Shown here in pieces: positions 21,801-34,180 of a stretch of 64,000 nt of DNA. The stretch covers positions 8,581,507 through 8,645,506 of the forward strand of contig CM056567.1 in assembly GCA_029721515.1 (NCBI GenBank). The letters are read 5' to 3'. Positions within the stretch are counted from its first letter, which is position 1; every line of letters begins with the position of its first letter. A program made the translations under genes and the position numbers. The stretch is from Synanceia verrucosa (taxonomy: Eukaryota; Chordata; Actinopteri; Perciformes; Synanceiidae). Below the pieces are notes generated by a model. That model ran no database searches and was not told the origin of the DNA. It was given only the letters and a program-made list of their open reading frames with translations.

Positions 21801-24800
21801 GGCTGATATACCAATACTCATTCTTTAAAAGCCCAAACAGCTCTAATTCTATCTATCCTCTATCACATGAACAGTCGATTCATCACATCTCCATCAGTTT
21901 GGCGTGATCAAATACATCAGGTAGGCCTACTGGTGAGATTCCTGCAGTTCAACTACATCTGAGAGGTTTGTGTGCTCATGCTGTTTGCCATCTCATCTTC
22001 TAATCACTCACTAAATTGAATGAAGGACAATAACAGGGATAACCTTAAAATTATGTCATCATGTCAATATACAAACTGCTCATAGTTTTGATTTCTCAGT
22101 CTGAGAAGTATCTCCAAGCTCCAAGGCCTATACACACCGGCAGCATGGCAAATAAATGAATGAAAATATAAAATATCACCTGCTAATGCCACATGTCTGG
22201 GTCTTTTATTGTGAAAGGTAAGTATGGAAGTAGTAGAACTGGTCTGCCTTGCCTTTGTCAAGGTTGAAAGGAGCAATCAAGTGTGACATCTTGGTTTAGG
22301 CGACAGAGCCTCGGTGTTAACATAAATTATAACATGACATAAATATCGGAGCTACTCAACAAACCACGAGTCAAAGCTCAGACAAATCTGCCTTGTTCTA
22401 AAAAAAAAAAAAGTATTAATATTATATTATTATATATATTAATGGCAAGAAAGACAAAAAAATGGCGGTTTCTAAAGGTCTTTAGAAGTTGTGAACACCA
22501 TCAGGAACATTATAAATTGGCAGAGGCGTGGATTCATGCTTCAAGGCGTTTGTGACTTTGACCTGGAGTTTCTCAATAACCCTACAGAAGTGAAGTGTAT
22601 TAATACAATAAAAGTGGTCACCTTGCCCAGTTTTTCCAGACACTTTTCTTCTAATGCTACCATCTGGCTGATCTATGTAATTTTTATTGCCTGAGGAGTG
22701 GGGGAGTTGTGAAACTAATCCACAGAATGTGATTTCCCTTGGACCTGCTCTCTCAGAGGTGTAGATACTTTTACAACAGGAAAAATAAAACAACTGAAAG
22801 ACAAAGAGGAGTAGCCGCTGCCAAGCCAAGACTTGACCCCTGAAAATAAGAAGTATGCAACTATGACTCAAAGATTAAGGGAAGAAGATTAATATTGGTG
22901 TAATACTGACTTACAATAGGTTTATTCAATTCCAAGGACTGATTATAGATATACCTACTTACTGCAATGCAGTAGATGCATGAAAGAAGAGTGAAAGGAC
23001 GTCATGACCTCAAACTACTAAAATCAAGCTCAAGCCAGGTTTAACTAAATCTGGCTGTGGTTTAATGTAGCCTTGAAGCACAGTGTGAGCATTTATAACT
23101 TTAAAAGCCTGTGCTGTGAATTCCCACATCCATTCTTAAACGTACATCCTCGCAGCAGGCAGCTGGATCTTTTCTAATTCTGTTCAACTGTATCATACAG
23201 CCTCAAACTGCTTGGCCAGGTCGCGCATTAATATTTAAGGCAGCAGAACATATCTCCACATCCTGCCTCAGCTGTGGGAATTACTATTTCACTCATTTTT
23301 GAGTTGCAGCCTCATCTGTGTGCAAATCACACTGCAGCAGCCAGATGATCAGATGTAGACTAAAGTTCCTCTTAAAAGCAGGGATGATACCCTTATTATG
23401 ATGATGAAGTGTACAAATCATAATTCAGTCTGGGCATCTCGTATATTTTCAATCTCACATAAATCCTCCTTTCATGTATGTATAATTTTGGTCTTTTTAG
23501 ACCACAGTCTCTTCTTCAGAAAAATTACCAACATCATGGGAAGGTCGGGCCCTAAAAATCAATATAGAGTAAGAATAAAAATGTATGTATGTGAGATATC
23601 CAGAGTTTATTTTGGCTTACAGAGCTCCTCATATTTTCTCATACACCCCAGTATACTCTCTATCACTGAAGCGGGTTTATTTCTTCCTTGTACTTTGAAG
23701 CCAGCTGATGACAGAAACTCCACATTGAGAGATGTTTTAAATTCCTGTCTGCGACTCATGGGAACCTCACTCACAGCAGGTCTGTCAGCTATCAAAGTTG
23801 AAGATGACACTTCAGACACGCAAACTGATTTTGCAGTATATACACGCAGATAACATTATTGATTACTTCAGATTTTATAACGTGTTATCAGAGTTGAAGC
23901 ATTATTTTTATCAGCCTACTGCTGGAAAAACACAACTCAATATAACAGGGGTTCACTGCTACAGTATACATGGTTGGCAATGTAATGTGTCATTTGCCTA
24001 AAAAGCTACATTTAATAAATAAAGAATATTTATCTGTTGTATTATATCATAAATTATTTTAATGTTAATTGTTTTATTTAGATAGGTTTTTACATAAGTT
24101 TTGAGTGGAAATCTATACTTATTTTGAGTTTCATTTAGTTCTGTTTTTAGAAACTATATGAATATGGGTAGACGCATGGAAATCTGTTATTATCGTTCAA
24201 GTACACAATTATATAATATGATGCAAGCTATTTATGTGCATGTATAATATTTTTAGGTTTTAATCTATAGATAAGAGGCAAATTATTTTCCCCCATCGAT
24301 CAATCCTCTGGTTAAAAAGAAACAGAATTTCAGACGACCAAGATTTACAGCCCTACAATCTCCCACCATAATGGAAACCAATTACCACCATACATGAAGG
24401 CATGCCACTCAGCACCAGGTAGCTGGGCGTATCCTCAAGTTGAGAGGTAGAAATGGAGGAAGACAAACTAAGGGAATAATACCCCTTGGCACCTTAAGGA
24501 CAACAGTATTAGTCACAGGAAGACTGGGGGAGTCACGCACTGCTGAGTGTTATTTCTCCCCCCCCACACCCGCCCCCGCCATCAGTGGCCTCATCTCTCT
24601 GTATCTCACTTCAACCCTGTCTCACTCACTTTTCGACAAGAACTCGTTATCTACCAGCAGAGAGGTCTTTGGTCTCACAGAGGCCAAGGAAAGGATCATT
24701 GGTTGTGGTTGTGAATGTGTGTGTCATAGGAGTGTGTGACAGAGAAGGGTGCAGAGGCATCATAAAAGTATTAGTGGCTAGAACAGGATGAAATACAGTG

Positions 24801-26760
24801 TAAAGAGTGCTACAGATGGACCGGAGAACATTCGTTTGCACATGCTCCTTGTTTGTCACTATATACTCTTCCTTCCTTTCTTTCTTTCACCTTATTTTCC
24901 ACTAAAGAGCTGTTTATCTATTTCCACTTCCTTTTTCATCTGCTTGCTCCTCTTATTGTTGAAGTCACAGCAGGCAAGCTAAATACATGGAGCGCAAAAG
25001 AAAGAACAAATAGACAGGAGATTATGTTCCCATTAAAATCTTGGCTGCTCTCGGTGTTATTGACATGGCACAGATCCTTGCTGCTGTGAAGACAAACAGC
25101 AGAACTAGTCCATGAATATGCACACACACAAAATTTTAAGGATGTTGCTGGTTGCAGCAGTGGTTGTCTGCAAGCAAACACATCCACCTACCAAGAAGGT
25201 CTGGTCTGTATCAAGGTCTCTCGACAACCCCACTACTCCCTTGTGTTTTTTGAAAGCATATCAAAGCTTCGAAGAACTCCTTGGATCACAGAGCCAAGCT
25301 GTGTCACAGAGGCAGCTGTGTGTACATATGCATACTGAGGACAGTGAGATGTACATATGCTTGCTGAGACAGTGTGACGCAGCCTCAGTAAATACACTCA
25401 GCAGGCATACACGCAAAAAAAAAACACATATAAAGTACATAGAAGCACAAATACACACTGCCTTCACAGCCAGCTGAGTTCACCGTGAAATGAAATGGAC
25501 GGGCTGCTGTTCCACTCATTGGTCGCACAGTGAGTGCATGTAGCTTGTGTATGAATGAGAGTACTTGTGCATCATTTGCATGGCGGTTGGGAGGAGGGGG
25601 GTATCAGTAAGACAGAGAATCAGGAGAGACCCCCGTCATTCTCATTTGGTGGAGATGATGCTGTGAAAAGGTTGTTATTCACCACTGACAGGTAAGATGC
25701 ATAAACCATAAAACAAATATTTTGAAATTGCTCGGTGAGCTGCTGTGATGGTGTCAAAACAATCGAAAATATTAAAGTTCAGCATCCAGTCATGTCAAAT
25801 AATTCCAATTTGGAAAAAAAAAACTACACAGATTTATACAGTAAAAGAGGAAGTTGGTCTTGTATTTGTTACCAGCTGGGCCTTTAAAATCAATTATATG
25901 AGCTCAAAATAAACTTGTGCATGTCAGGAACCAAACCACATGATGCCAAATTCATCCTGATGTTTTTTTTTATTGTGAACTCAATAAAAAACGGTCGCCT
26001 GCTGTCGCTGTCACATAGTCGCTTTTATAATCACAGTTAACATAGAATCAACAGCTGCTGGTTATTATGGATGTCTCTACATTCGCATTAAGCAGTGGCA
26101 CTGGGAGGTTTATCACACTGATGTTTTTAAAGAGTCAGTAATCTGCAACTAAAAAATAATGCTTTTATAATGTTTTTATTCATACTTCTCTTCATAATGT
26201 GGTAATAACTGAATGCGCTGAATATGCAGACTCAATTCATATAATTTAGGTTTATATATTTAAGTTTAGGAGTTTATTATTATTTTATTTTATTTTGTTG
26301 TAATTTAAAAATAAATGAAAACAATAGCATGCAAAGTTCATCTACACAGGATCTGTTATTTAATAATTGCCCAGTTCACCAACATTTTTACTCTTAAATC
26401 ACTCCTGGATGCCCAAACACTTGGGCGTGTGTGTGTCTACATGTGTGTTTGCTGATAGCGTGAAATATTGATCGGAGGACTCCCACACTGGCACTGGGGA
26501 GTGTCCAGCCAGGCAGCGAGGACTGGCAGACAGGCTTTAGAGTGAAAAACACTGTGCATATCGTGCTTGCATCCGCGTCCCATTTAGATGGTCCTCAAGG
26601 CCCCATCAGCACTCCGTTTTATCTCGTTCTTATCACACCAGACTGGCCTCAGAGTCATTTGTGAAAGGGACACAACACAGTCTTACTCAATTACTCGTTT
26701 GTCGACACAGTCTGCTGGGAAAAAAAGCTGCACATCTGCAGCTGTTTTATATTGTCAGAC
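21801..26760. other. Unique AT-rich non-coding DNA, no gene seen
   Basis: Nothing here reads as an exon. A purine or A-run lies near 22401-22412 and AT-rich runs near 22413-22440, and a very AT-rich zone spans 24000-24300. Frames such as 23398-23853 (plus) and 25112-25477 (plus) are open by chance, with low-complexity composition. The stretch near 23220-23340 is free of repeats and could be conserved non-coding DNA. Confidence 0.5.
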
Positions 26761-26850
26761 TAGGTCTGTCACAATAATCAATGAATCAATTCATCGCACG
26801 ATAAATGAAAAGACTCGGCCATTTTGCCGGCCTCAATATATCGTCATGTG
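26761..26850 (+). mobile_element. hAT-like end fragment (GGTCTGTCACAATAATC type)
   Basis: TAGGTCTGTCACAATAATC followed by ATTCATCGCACGATAAATGA and CAATATATCGTCATG resembles the ends of a fish DNA-transposon group whose terminal sequence is GGGCTGTCACGATAA. A CAGCCCTA motif lies at 27008-27015, at a distance of about 250 bases, but no flanking duplication supports pairing the two. Confidence 0.4.
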
Positions 26851-27190
26851 AATGCTGCTACATGACAAGAGGGTTCACTGTGCATCTTTCTCAAAACCTG
26901 GCCTTGTTGGTTCCACAGCAGAATGAACAGAGTGAGCCCTCCTGTCAGTCATAAAGTCTCCTTGTCTCCGTGGGCAGAGGAGGGGCCGCTACCAGACAGA
27001 CCACACCCAGCCCTACTCAACAGTAAAATGTGTTAATGTGCTGACTGAAAACTTTAGGGATGATATAGACATTAGATGAAATAGACATTTCAGTATCAGA
27101 ATATTTAGTCACATTTTACCAGTGCTGCCTACTTTTACAGTCCGACTGAAATTCACAAGCTTCAGGAGCAGCGATGGACAGCAGTGTTTA
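26851..27190. other. Intervening sequence, possible hAT interior
   Basis: No gene is seen. It may be the interior of the flanking hAT-like fragment up to CAGCCCTA at 27008-27015. The remainder is unique. Confidence 0.35.
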
Positions 27191-27192
27191 GT

Positions 27193-27290
27193 AGGGGCGT
27201 TCCGATTCGATATTGGTACCAATATTGAAGAAAATTCTAGATCGGGTATCAGTGACAATAGGCCCGATCCATAGGGGCAAATCTATTCAG
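27193..27290 (+). mobile_element. hAT-like end (TAGGGGCGTTCCGAT type)
   Basis: TAGGGGCGTTCCGATTCGATATTGG is followed by GAAAATTCTAGATCGGGTATC and GCCCGATCC. This is the GTTCCGAT...GATCGGTATCGG pattern of a dispersed fish hAT group. The right end was not found, so the copy is a truncated end. Confidence 0.5.
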
Positions 27291-28776
27291 TGTAATGACA
27301 AACTGATTTTCATGAGCACAAACGCAGGGACAATAGGCACACAGAACCTGTAAAAACCTTGTAACCTGCACTCGCCCTCTTCGCCTCCTGTGCTTTGACA
27401 GACTTCAAAGCCGAGAGAGTGCCCATCTGCCTGAGTGTAACGCTGGCTTCTAGCCCTGTGGTCCCTGTAGAGAGATAACCAGGCGTAGCTCTAAACACCC
27501 CCAGACAGACCCTTATCCCTCTGGCTTAATGTCCTTGCGGCTGAGGGTAATGCAGAGAGATGGATGGCCCCGACCTATCCCTCCACGCTGGGGTCCCTGG
27601 CTGTGAGATTGCATGCCCGATACAATCCTCCATCTCTCTGTATGTGACAACCAAACTCCAGCTCCCCCCACCACCACCACCCTCACATCCTCCAACCAAA
27701 CCTCCCAGATCGATGCGGCTCACTGATGTGCCGTCCGTCAAATCCACGGGCTAAGCAATACACCACCGACCCATAAGGAGCGATGGGTGCAAGACAGTGC
27801 ATGAAATGGAGGTAACACACACTCACACACACCAGTTCTAGAAACAGATCACTCAATCTGGTGCCAAATGATGAGGATTTTTTCTGGCTGTTGTGCCATC
27901 GGCTCTAACTTCACTCGTACTCTCTCTACTCACATCCTTGACATGTCATGATCAAATGGGTGCTTTTAGATTTCAGCAGTTGACCTGGACTCCAGGAGGC
28001 CGCCATACCATCACACACCCCCATCACTTCATCGCTCCATCACCCCACATCCTTTTCTCAATCAACATATTTGACCATTTCTCTTCCGCTCGGGACGGAT
28101 AGTTTCCATATTATTCACCTTTATGTGAACAACCCCCACTTCCTCCTTCCCTATGCTCTGCAAGGCATAATAACCGACTGGCTGAGAGGGTAACAGAGGA
28201 AATGGAAGTGAGGCCACACGCACGAAATGGAAACATGTGTGACCCCAGAATGAAATCTATCTTGAACAGATGCAAGGAGAAAGATGAGCACCTTGAGTTC
28301 ATCACACAATCACACCACTTTACCAAATAGTGTGGTAAGATAGCTGGCAGACACAAAGACACCAAAGAGCAAAGAGGCAGACATGTTAACTCATGTCAAC
28401 GAGCATTATTCATTTACAGTGTGCTCGGCGTTGCAGTGGTTAGCCTATATGATCAAACATATTCTTCCCATACTACTCTGTTTGACTTCCAAATATAGGC
28501 TTGAGAACAATAAGTTCATCTTCTCAATGCACAAAGTACTTCAAGAAACAGAGTCAACAACTTTCTCATCTGCTTCCTTATTTTCCTCAGTCCTCCATGT
28601 CACTGTACAAAAGCTACGGCCTGCGATTTAAAACAGGATTTAATTCATGTGCAAATGATAGTTCATTCCTCTGAATACAAATAAGATCATCTGTAATGCA
28701 TGCCATTATTAGACAGAAATAGATGAGCGCTGGCAAGAACCAAGGTGATGGCTCCCTTTTGTTCCACCAATCATCC
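27291..28776. other. Unique non-coding DNA
   Basis: No gene is recognised. A CCACCACCACC-rich run lies near 27664-27681. Overlapping frames at 27513-27754 on both strands reflect low-complexity sequence. The 28620-28740 stretch lacks repeats and looks like possible conserved non-coding sequence. Confidence 0.5.
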
Positions 28777-28850
28777 TTAACCCTTAAAGGTCCATGGACG
28801 CGCCAGTGCGCCCACATCACGTGATCAATTTGAGCCGGCATAGCAGCGAG
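28777..28850 (+). mobile_element. Possible piggyBac-like end
   Basis: TTAA at 28777-28780 is followed directly by CCCTTAAAGGTCCATGGACG. TTAA plus CCC is the start expected of a piggyBac-like element. No opposite end was found, and the sequence runs into a hAT-related segment, so this may be a fragment or chance. Confidence 0.3.
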
Positions 28851-28859
28851 ACACAGCTG

Positions 28860-29115
28860 TGCTGAGACCCTGTTTGAAATCTACATACCAGGTTTTAAAC
28901 TGTGTTGATAGACCAAATAAATCCAGGCGGATAGGTGTCACTGTGAATCTGAAGGGGACATGCCCCTCCATCCCTAATGCCTTCTGAGAGCATGGTTCAC
29001 AGACACTTGGGTATCACAATTTAGCACCAAAAGTTGATTCATTTTTCAATACCCGATAGGATCGGAGCTTTTCGGTTGCTGCTACAGAAGTTTTGAAGTC
29101 TGGTGCCCAGCCCTA
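28860..29115 (-). mobile_element. hAT remnant ending CAGCCCTA
   Basis: Read on the minus strand from 29115, this begins TAGGGCTGGGCACCAGACTT and continues with CCGATCCTATCGGGTATTG. It then enters a segment (28926-29000) shared in the opposite orientation with 19858-19935. TAGGGCTGGGCACC is a common terminal sequence of a fish hAT family. The other end is missing or diverged, and no target duplication was found. Confidence 0.6.
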
Positions 29116-30330
29116 GCTAGGTATCTTCATAATGAACATGATTTTACAAGTCACTGTGCGATCCTACAATTAACGATATGACACACATGCAGGAGGCATC
29201 CTTTAAAGCCAACTCTGCATATGGCAAAGGAAACAAGCTATGGTTATAGGCCTCGGGATGACTGTGGGTGGGCAAAGGCATATAGGAAAGGAACTGGTGC
29301 ACCGGTGTAAATGCAGGGCCCTGCATGAGCAATAAAAGAGATATTTACTGTAAATCTTCAGCAGCTAGGGGAGCGATAAACATCACAAACACAATCAGCT
29401 GCTGCTTTAGTGCTGCCTACGCATCTGTTCCTCTTCTAGGGAGAAAGAAAGTGAAAACAGAAAGGAGGGAGAGCGAGGCGAAGCCATCTACTGCATGGCT
29501 CCCGCTGCAGTGAAGACACACTGTGAGCGGCTGAATGATGGTTTGGACAGGAGGGATGACGAGGGAGTTTTTTGTGGGTTTTTACAAACCCTGTGGATTT
29601 TACCTATGATAAGATGCTGAATGCTGAATGTCAAGATATTTCAAAAACAAGGCAAGCCAAACAAACAGCGCATAATATGACTGGATTAGAATCAATTTAC
29701 CTTAAAGTGTAATCCATCAGATTGACATTTCCTCCATCACTCTGGTGTTCTCTTCTCAAACAAGCACTGTACACAGAGGCATTTAATCATAATATAGGAA
29801 TCGCAGTAATGAGCACATGTGTAATTGCAAAATTACACTAATGAAAGGGTAAAGGAAATGTCAGTAGAATTACATATTATTAGACAAAGCAGAGCTAAGC
29901 AGCACATTGCATGCCAAGAAAAAAAAAAAATATGAGTGAGCCATGAAACAAGTTAATAACTACTGTTATATTTATGTTCCCATGACCTTCTCTTAATGTA
30001 TTTATGTAGAACACATTGATATCAAGTGGAATAATAATATAACATAACAGATCATATCTTTACATTCACGTTAAGACATACCAGTGCATGTATGCATACA
30101 TCATACTTTTAATACAACTACTATTACCAGTTCAACAACAGCAGTGTCTGTGTGTGTTCACAGGAAAAGAGAAGAGAGGATGGGTTTACTTCACTTACTA
30201 GTATTTGAAGACCACTGCCAGTCACCAAAGTTGGTAAAAATGTTCAATGACCGTCATTTTCCACTGGAATTGAGGTCTTCCCCCACACATAACGTCATCG
30301 TGTGAGTGTCCAATCCATTAATCCACACGT
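29116..30330. other. Unique non-coding DNA
   Basis: AT-rich unique sequence with a poly-A run near 29920-29930. No gene or repeat is identified. Confidence 0.5.
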
Positions 30331-31080
30331 TTTTATCCTCTTCACGCCAGCGAAGGAGCAAGAACGTTAGTTAGCCACGTTTTCAACCGTCAACCGATTC
30401 CACGATGAAAAAATAGTAACTAGCTAGCTAGCGAAAACTAGCTGCCGCATGCAGTCTTCAGTGGTTTCACTAGCAAAAGTGCAGTGACCTTCCTTATTTC
30501 CTTTCCTAACCGGCCCTGTTTACAAGAGAAGGCTTGTGGGTAAAAATTACAAAATACTTTATCGGAAGTGCCTTTCGTTTAGACGGTAACGGCGTTTTGG
30601 GGATTTGAAAACGCACAGAAATGAAACCACCCTCCAGAATGGAAAACTTGAAGACGTTCCGTCTACACTACCCAAGACGCAAAACTGCTCAGGTCTGCTC
30701 ACGTCGCGTACGCGTTTACGTCACATACATGTGCCAGTACAGGAAAATAAACAAACATGTCGGATTATTTCCTTACGTCGGACCTTGCAGCTCTAATAAA
30801 CACACATGAGTCTTTCTAACAGATGTACAGAATCTGCACAGATGGTATTACTGAACACAGAAGGATCTGTAATTACGTGCGAACTAGCTAGCCGCCTGGC
30901 TTGCATACCCAATCGAATTCCACACATTTTGCGTCGCCGTTTCCACGCAGATTTCCTCCCGAAAACGGTCGTCTAAACGCGGAATAAAAAGTGAAGACGC
31001 GACGCCACTTTGCGTCTTCTGTCATCATATAAACTTCACCTGGCTACATTTCAACCGGTGGGGCGTGATTATTACGTCCA
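30331..31080. repeat. CpG-rich block around an inverted-repeat element
   Basis: CpG density rises sharply compared with both flanks, with many ACG, CGT and GCG motifs. Within it, CGTTTAGACG at 30576-30585 faces CGTCTAAACG at 30970-30979, so a roughly 400-base segment is bounded by a perfect 10-bp inverted repeat. ACGGCGTTTTGG near the left end and GAAAACGGTCG near the right end extend the symmetry imperfectly. Elements of this shape (CGTTTACACGACAACG-like ends, AAAACG-rich) are dispersed in fish genomes. I cannot name the superfamily. Two short plus-strand frames (30605-30809) are probably chance. Confidence 0.5.
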
Positions 31081-31201
31081 GCAGTGCAGTACCATGTGTC
31101 ACCACAGAAGATGCTTTGGCGCTGTTTCATCAGTTGAAATAAAACAACAAACCAACATCTGCAGTATAACCTCATTACATGTACTTTATGACAGATGATT
31201 A
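31081..31201. other. Short unique spacer
   Basis: Nothing recognisable lies between the CpG-rich block and the Tc1-like element. Confidence 0.4.
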
Positions 31202-31603
31202 TACACAGTGCTTAACAAATTTATTAGACCACCTGCCCTATTTAGCTCACAGAGCATCCAGAGTATAATCAAGAATAACATACAACCACTAAAAATATAT
31301 GTACAAAATGAATGTAATTTGACATAGCAATAAAAAAAAAGTGCTTTACTATTCTGCATTTCACAAAACGGTAAATTTGAAAATTCACAGATTACAACAA
31401 TTATAGTTTAGTATTAATGATATAAATTTCATTAAAGACCATCCAGGTGAATTAACCATTAGAGAAAGTAATATATTAAAAAATATAAGATATATATATA
31501 TTGAAAATATATTTTCATAATCAGCAGTACTGTTAATTTAGGGCAGCAGTGGCAAACACCTTACACTGTGTGGTGGCCTTATAAATTTGTTAAGCATTGT
31601 ATA
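31202..31603. mobile_element. Tc1/mariner-like MITE flanked by TA
   Basis: The element is about 398 bases (31204-31601) between TA dinucleotides at 31202-31203 and 31602-31603. Its ends form an imperfect inverted repeat of about 30 bases. The left end contains GTGCTTAACAAATTTATTAG and then ACCACC. The right end, read in reverse, contains ATGCTTAACAAATTTATAAG and then GCCACC. TA target use with about 30-bp ends is diagnostic of Tc1/mariner-type elements. The interior is AT-rich with no transposase, so the copy is non-autonomous. Confidence 0.85.
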
Positions 31604-32940
31604 TAAATTAAACACAGATCATTGTATTATTAATATATAAAAACATAGCCCTTTGAACCTGTAGCTACTTGTCTGTCCAGTCTCATGCACTTCCTACTCT
31701 TTTTTTCACAGTGTATAACGTAGCACTGAGCCATTTGTCAGTTATTCCAGATTTCCATGTCATTATTCCAGTGAATTGCCTCTGATCTCCCAAAATAAAT
31801 TCCCAAAAATTCATTTTTGTTTAATTTTTGTTTTAGCAAGTTTATCCGCAACCTCATTTCCCTCTATTTCAACAGACTGAGTGAAAACTGACAATGCCAA
31901 GCAAGACAATACAAACAGTGAATTTCACACAATCAGAAAATGGGTTTAGTCTGTTTATTAGACAGACAATTGCTTGAACAATGGAAGAAGTCTAGTTTTA
32001 TTGAATAAAACACCACCAGTTTCTTGTGATTATTAAAAAAGCATGCAACAATTATCAATGCATTAATCAAACACATTAATTATAATTATTCACAATCCAA
32101 ATACTTTTCTGTGAAATGGAATGATCAGTGTGACAAATCTGCTGCTTAAATATTAATCAACATTCAGTTTCAATGAATTGCATTGAAAACTAGTCAGAGG
32201 CAGCTGTTTTTTGTGAAGATAGCCTTCAATGGCTGCCGCTCAGGGGATAGAGCAGGTCGTCAACACAAAATCCTGAATTGCTTTCCGGGCAATTTACTGC
32301 TTAGGATGGATTAAACACAGAGGTCATATTTCATGTATGTAACAATAAAAAGAAAGAACAACAATGTTTTAGTTTAAAGGTTCCTTTCTTCCAAAACCAA
32401 TTAGCCTTATGTGCTCTTTTTAGGACAGAGGTGCTGTTTTTGTTGCTCATCAACCCCACCTGTTCAAATCCATCCATTTGTTCCAAACATTAAACAAAAC
32501 ATTAAATCAATTTGGGACTTTACCCTGGAGAGACTCAGTACATGCAGATGTTTGGAAATGCTAGAACAACTAAAGATGCTCATATGAAGGGTACATTCAG
32601 CAGGTCGTGTCATGTGGGTCTGATGTAAAGAAGACTGATGGAGAGAGAGAGCTTGATGAAGGTGAGAGCATGCCATCTGTGCAGCTCTCGCAATTTCTCA
32701 CCTCACTGGTGCACAACACATTTACACAACTCCTTCTTTCTTCTGCTTCCCACCTTCTCTCGGTCTTCTCTCAGGCTGGCCACCATCCATCTGCAACTGC
32801 ACCACTCTGCCTCACACTCTCCTTTGCTGTTCTATTGTTGCAAATCACACTGTGTGTAGCTTCCGTGCATACTTACATGCATCCCTGGTCGCTCAAATCT
32901 GAGGAAAACACTTGGAAAAACATTAGTGATTGTAAGACTG
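31604..32940. other. Unique AT-rich non-coding DNA
   Basis: No exon-like segment and no repeat family. Overlapping open frames near 32607-32990 lack domain character. Confidence 0.5.
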
Positions 32941-33720
32941 TCAAATTGATTGGAGGGTTGCTGACATCAAACGGCAGTTCACTACAATGACCAGGCTACG
33001 GAAATGTCTTTTCAATTTACAGTGGAGGGAGAGAAAATGGACACGAGGCGGTAGATGGAAAGAGAGTGACCTCTGCACCGAATCAGTGCCCCACAATCGC
33101 GGATAAGCATCCCTCATGGCAAATAAGAGGTCAGCACACAGGGACAGGCAGTGAGATTTTATCTGGAGAACAGAGCTGTCTTGGAAAGAGCAGAGAATTC
33201 CCTGTGCACAGGTCCATGCACCAGAGGCAGTACAACAGGGAGGGAAATGTGGAAATGGGCACAGAGTGAGATGAGGAGGGAGAAAAGCAAGGAATAAAAG
33301 GGAAAAAAAAACTATTGGAAGACAGAGACAGACACAACCTGTTGGAAGGAAAGAACACAACCAACTTGAGGTGACATACTCAGATTTTCTACTGACCTGC
33401 AGTTGCCTGGATAGCTGAAACTTAAAGATACATTGCAAAGCAAATCCTTTTACTAACAGAATAATTGTGTGGGGGCAACCCCTGCTACTTTGTCTCTTTA
33501 TCTCTGTTGTTGTTGACTTGATGTTTTGTTTGTGTTTTTGGCATCGTTGCTTGTTATGTTGTTTTTTTTCTTGTATGAAGTCCCTCAGCCTAACCCTCAC
33601 CCTATTATTGCCAGGGACTATCAGTGGACATACATATGCTGTGAGTTTCAAATGAAACAAATGCGGTGTAACAGAACAAAAACAATATGTTTTTCTGCAA
33701 CTCCTTTCATATAGTTGCAA
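32941..33720 (-). other. Long open frame of 259 codons, probably not a gene
   Basis: This is the longest open frame in the window. The conceptual product is rich in Cys, Ser, Leu and Phe. It has a hydrophobic Phe/Leu/Pro-rich centre (about residues 133-160) and no motif that I recognise. The minus strand is pyrimidine-rich here, which depletes stop codons and makes a long chance frame more likely. The opposite strand also has open frames in the same place. There is no obvious promoter or polyadenylation pairing. I list it for its length, not as a supported gene. Confidence 0.15.
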
Positions 33721-34180
33721 TTATAAGAATCACTGATACATAGAAATAGAATACATTCTGTGATGTCTTGGTTCTTCTGTGCTCTAACAAGAGATGAGGC
33801 TGATTTACAACAGTGTTTTTCTTTTGAGGTACAGATCTGCAGTACAGCGTCCAAGGTAGGCTTCTGATCGCTGAATGCCTTCATGTTAACACAAAGTCCC
33901 AATTGAGGAAATAAAATAGCGTTCCATCATTACAAGAGCTTTGGGATGAAATAGCATCCATTTACCTGTCAGAACAGGCATAAATTTCTCACCGAGGCAA
34001 ATGTGCAGTCACTAAATCATCAGACTCTGATAGGTCACACCAAATGAAACTTGAAAATGTTTTCAAATCTACATAAATCCATTCTCTATCAGCATTTAGA
34101 TAATGCAACGTTGTAGCCAGTGGTTACAAGGAAAAAGACAAATTCCAACAACCTGCAAGCTGGCCATCCCCGCATGTATC
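33721..34180. other. Unique non-coding DNA
   Basis: No gene or repeat is recognised. Confidence 0.5.

Noticed and set aside
26761..27015. A complete hAT element between TAGGTCTGTCA and CAGCCCTA
   Set aside because: The ends do not match well and there is no 8-bp duplication at the flanks, so only an end fragment is claimed.
27193..29115. One large hAT element from TAGGGGCG to CAGCCCTA
   Set aside because: The terminal sequences are of different types and no target duplication is present. They are treated as separate remnants.
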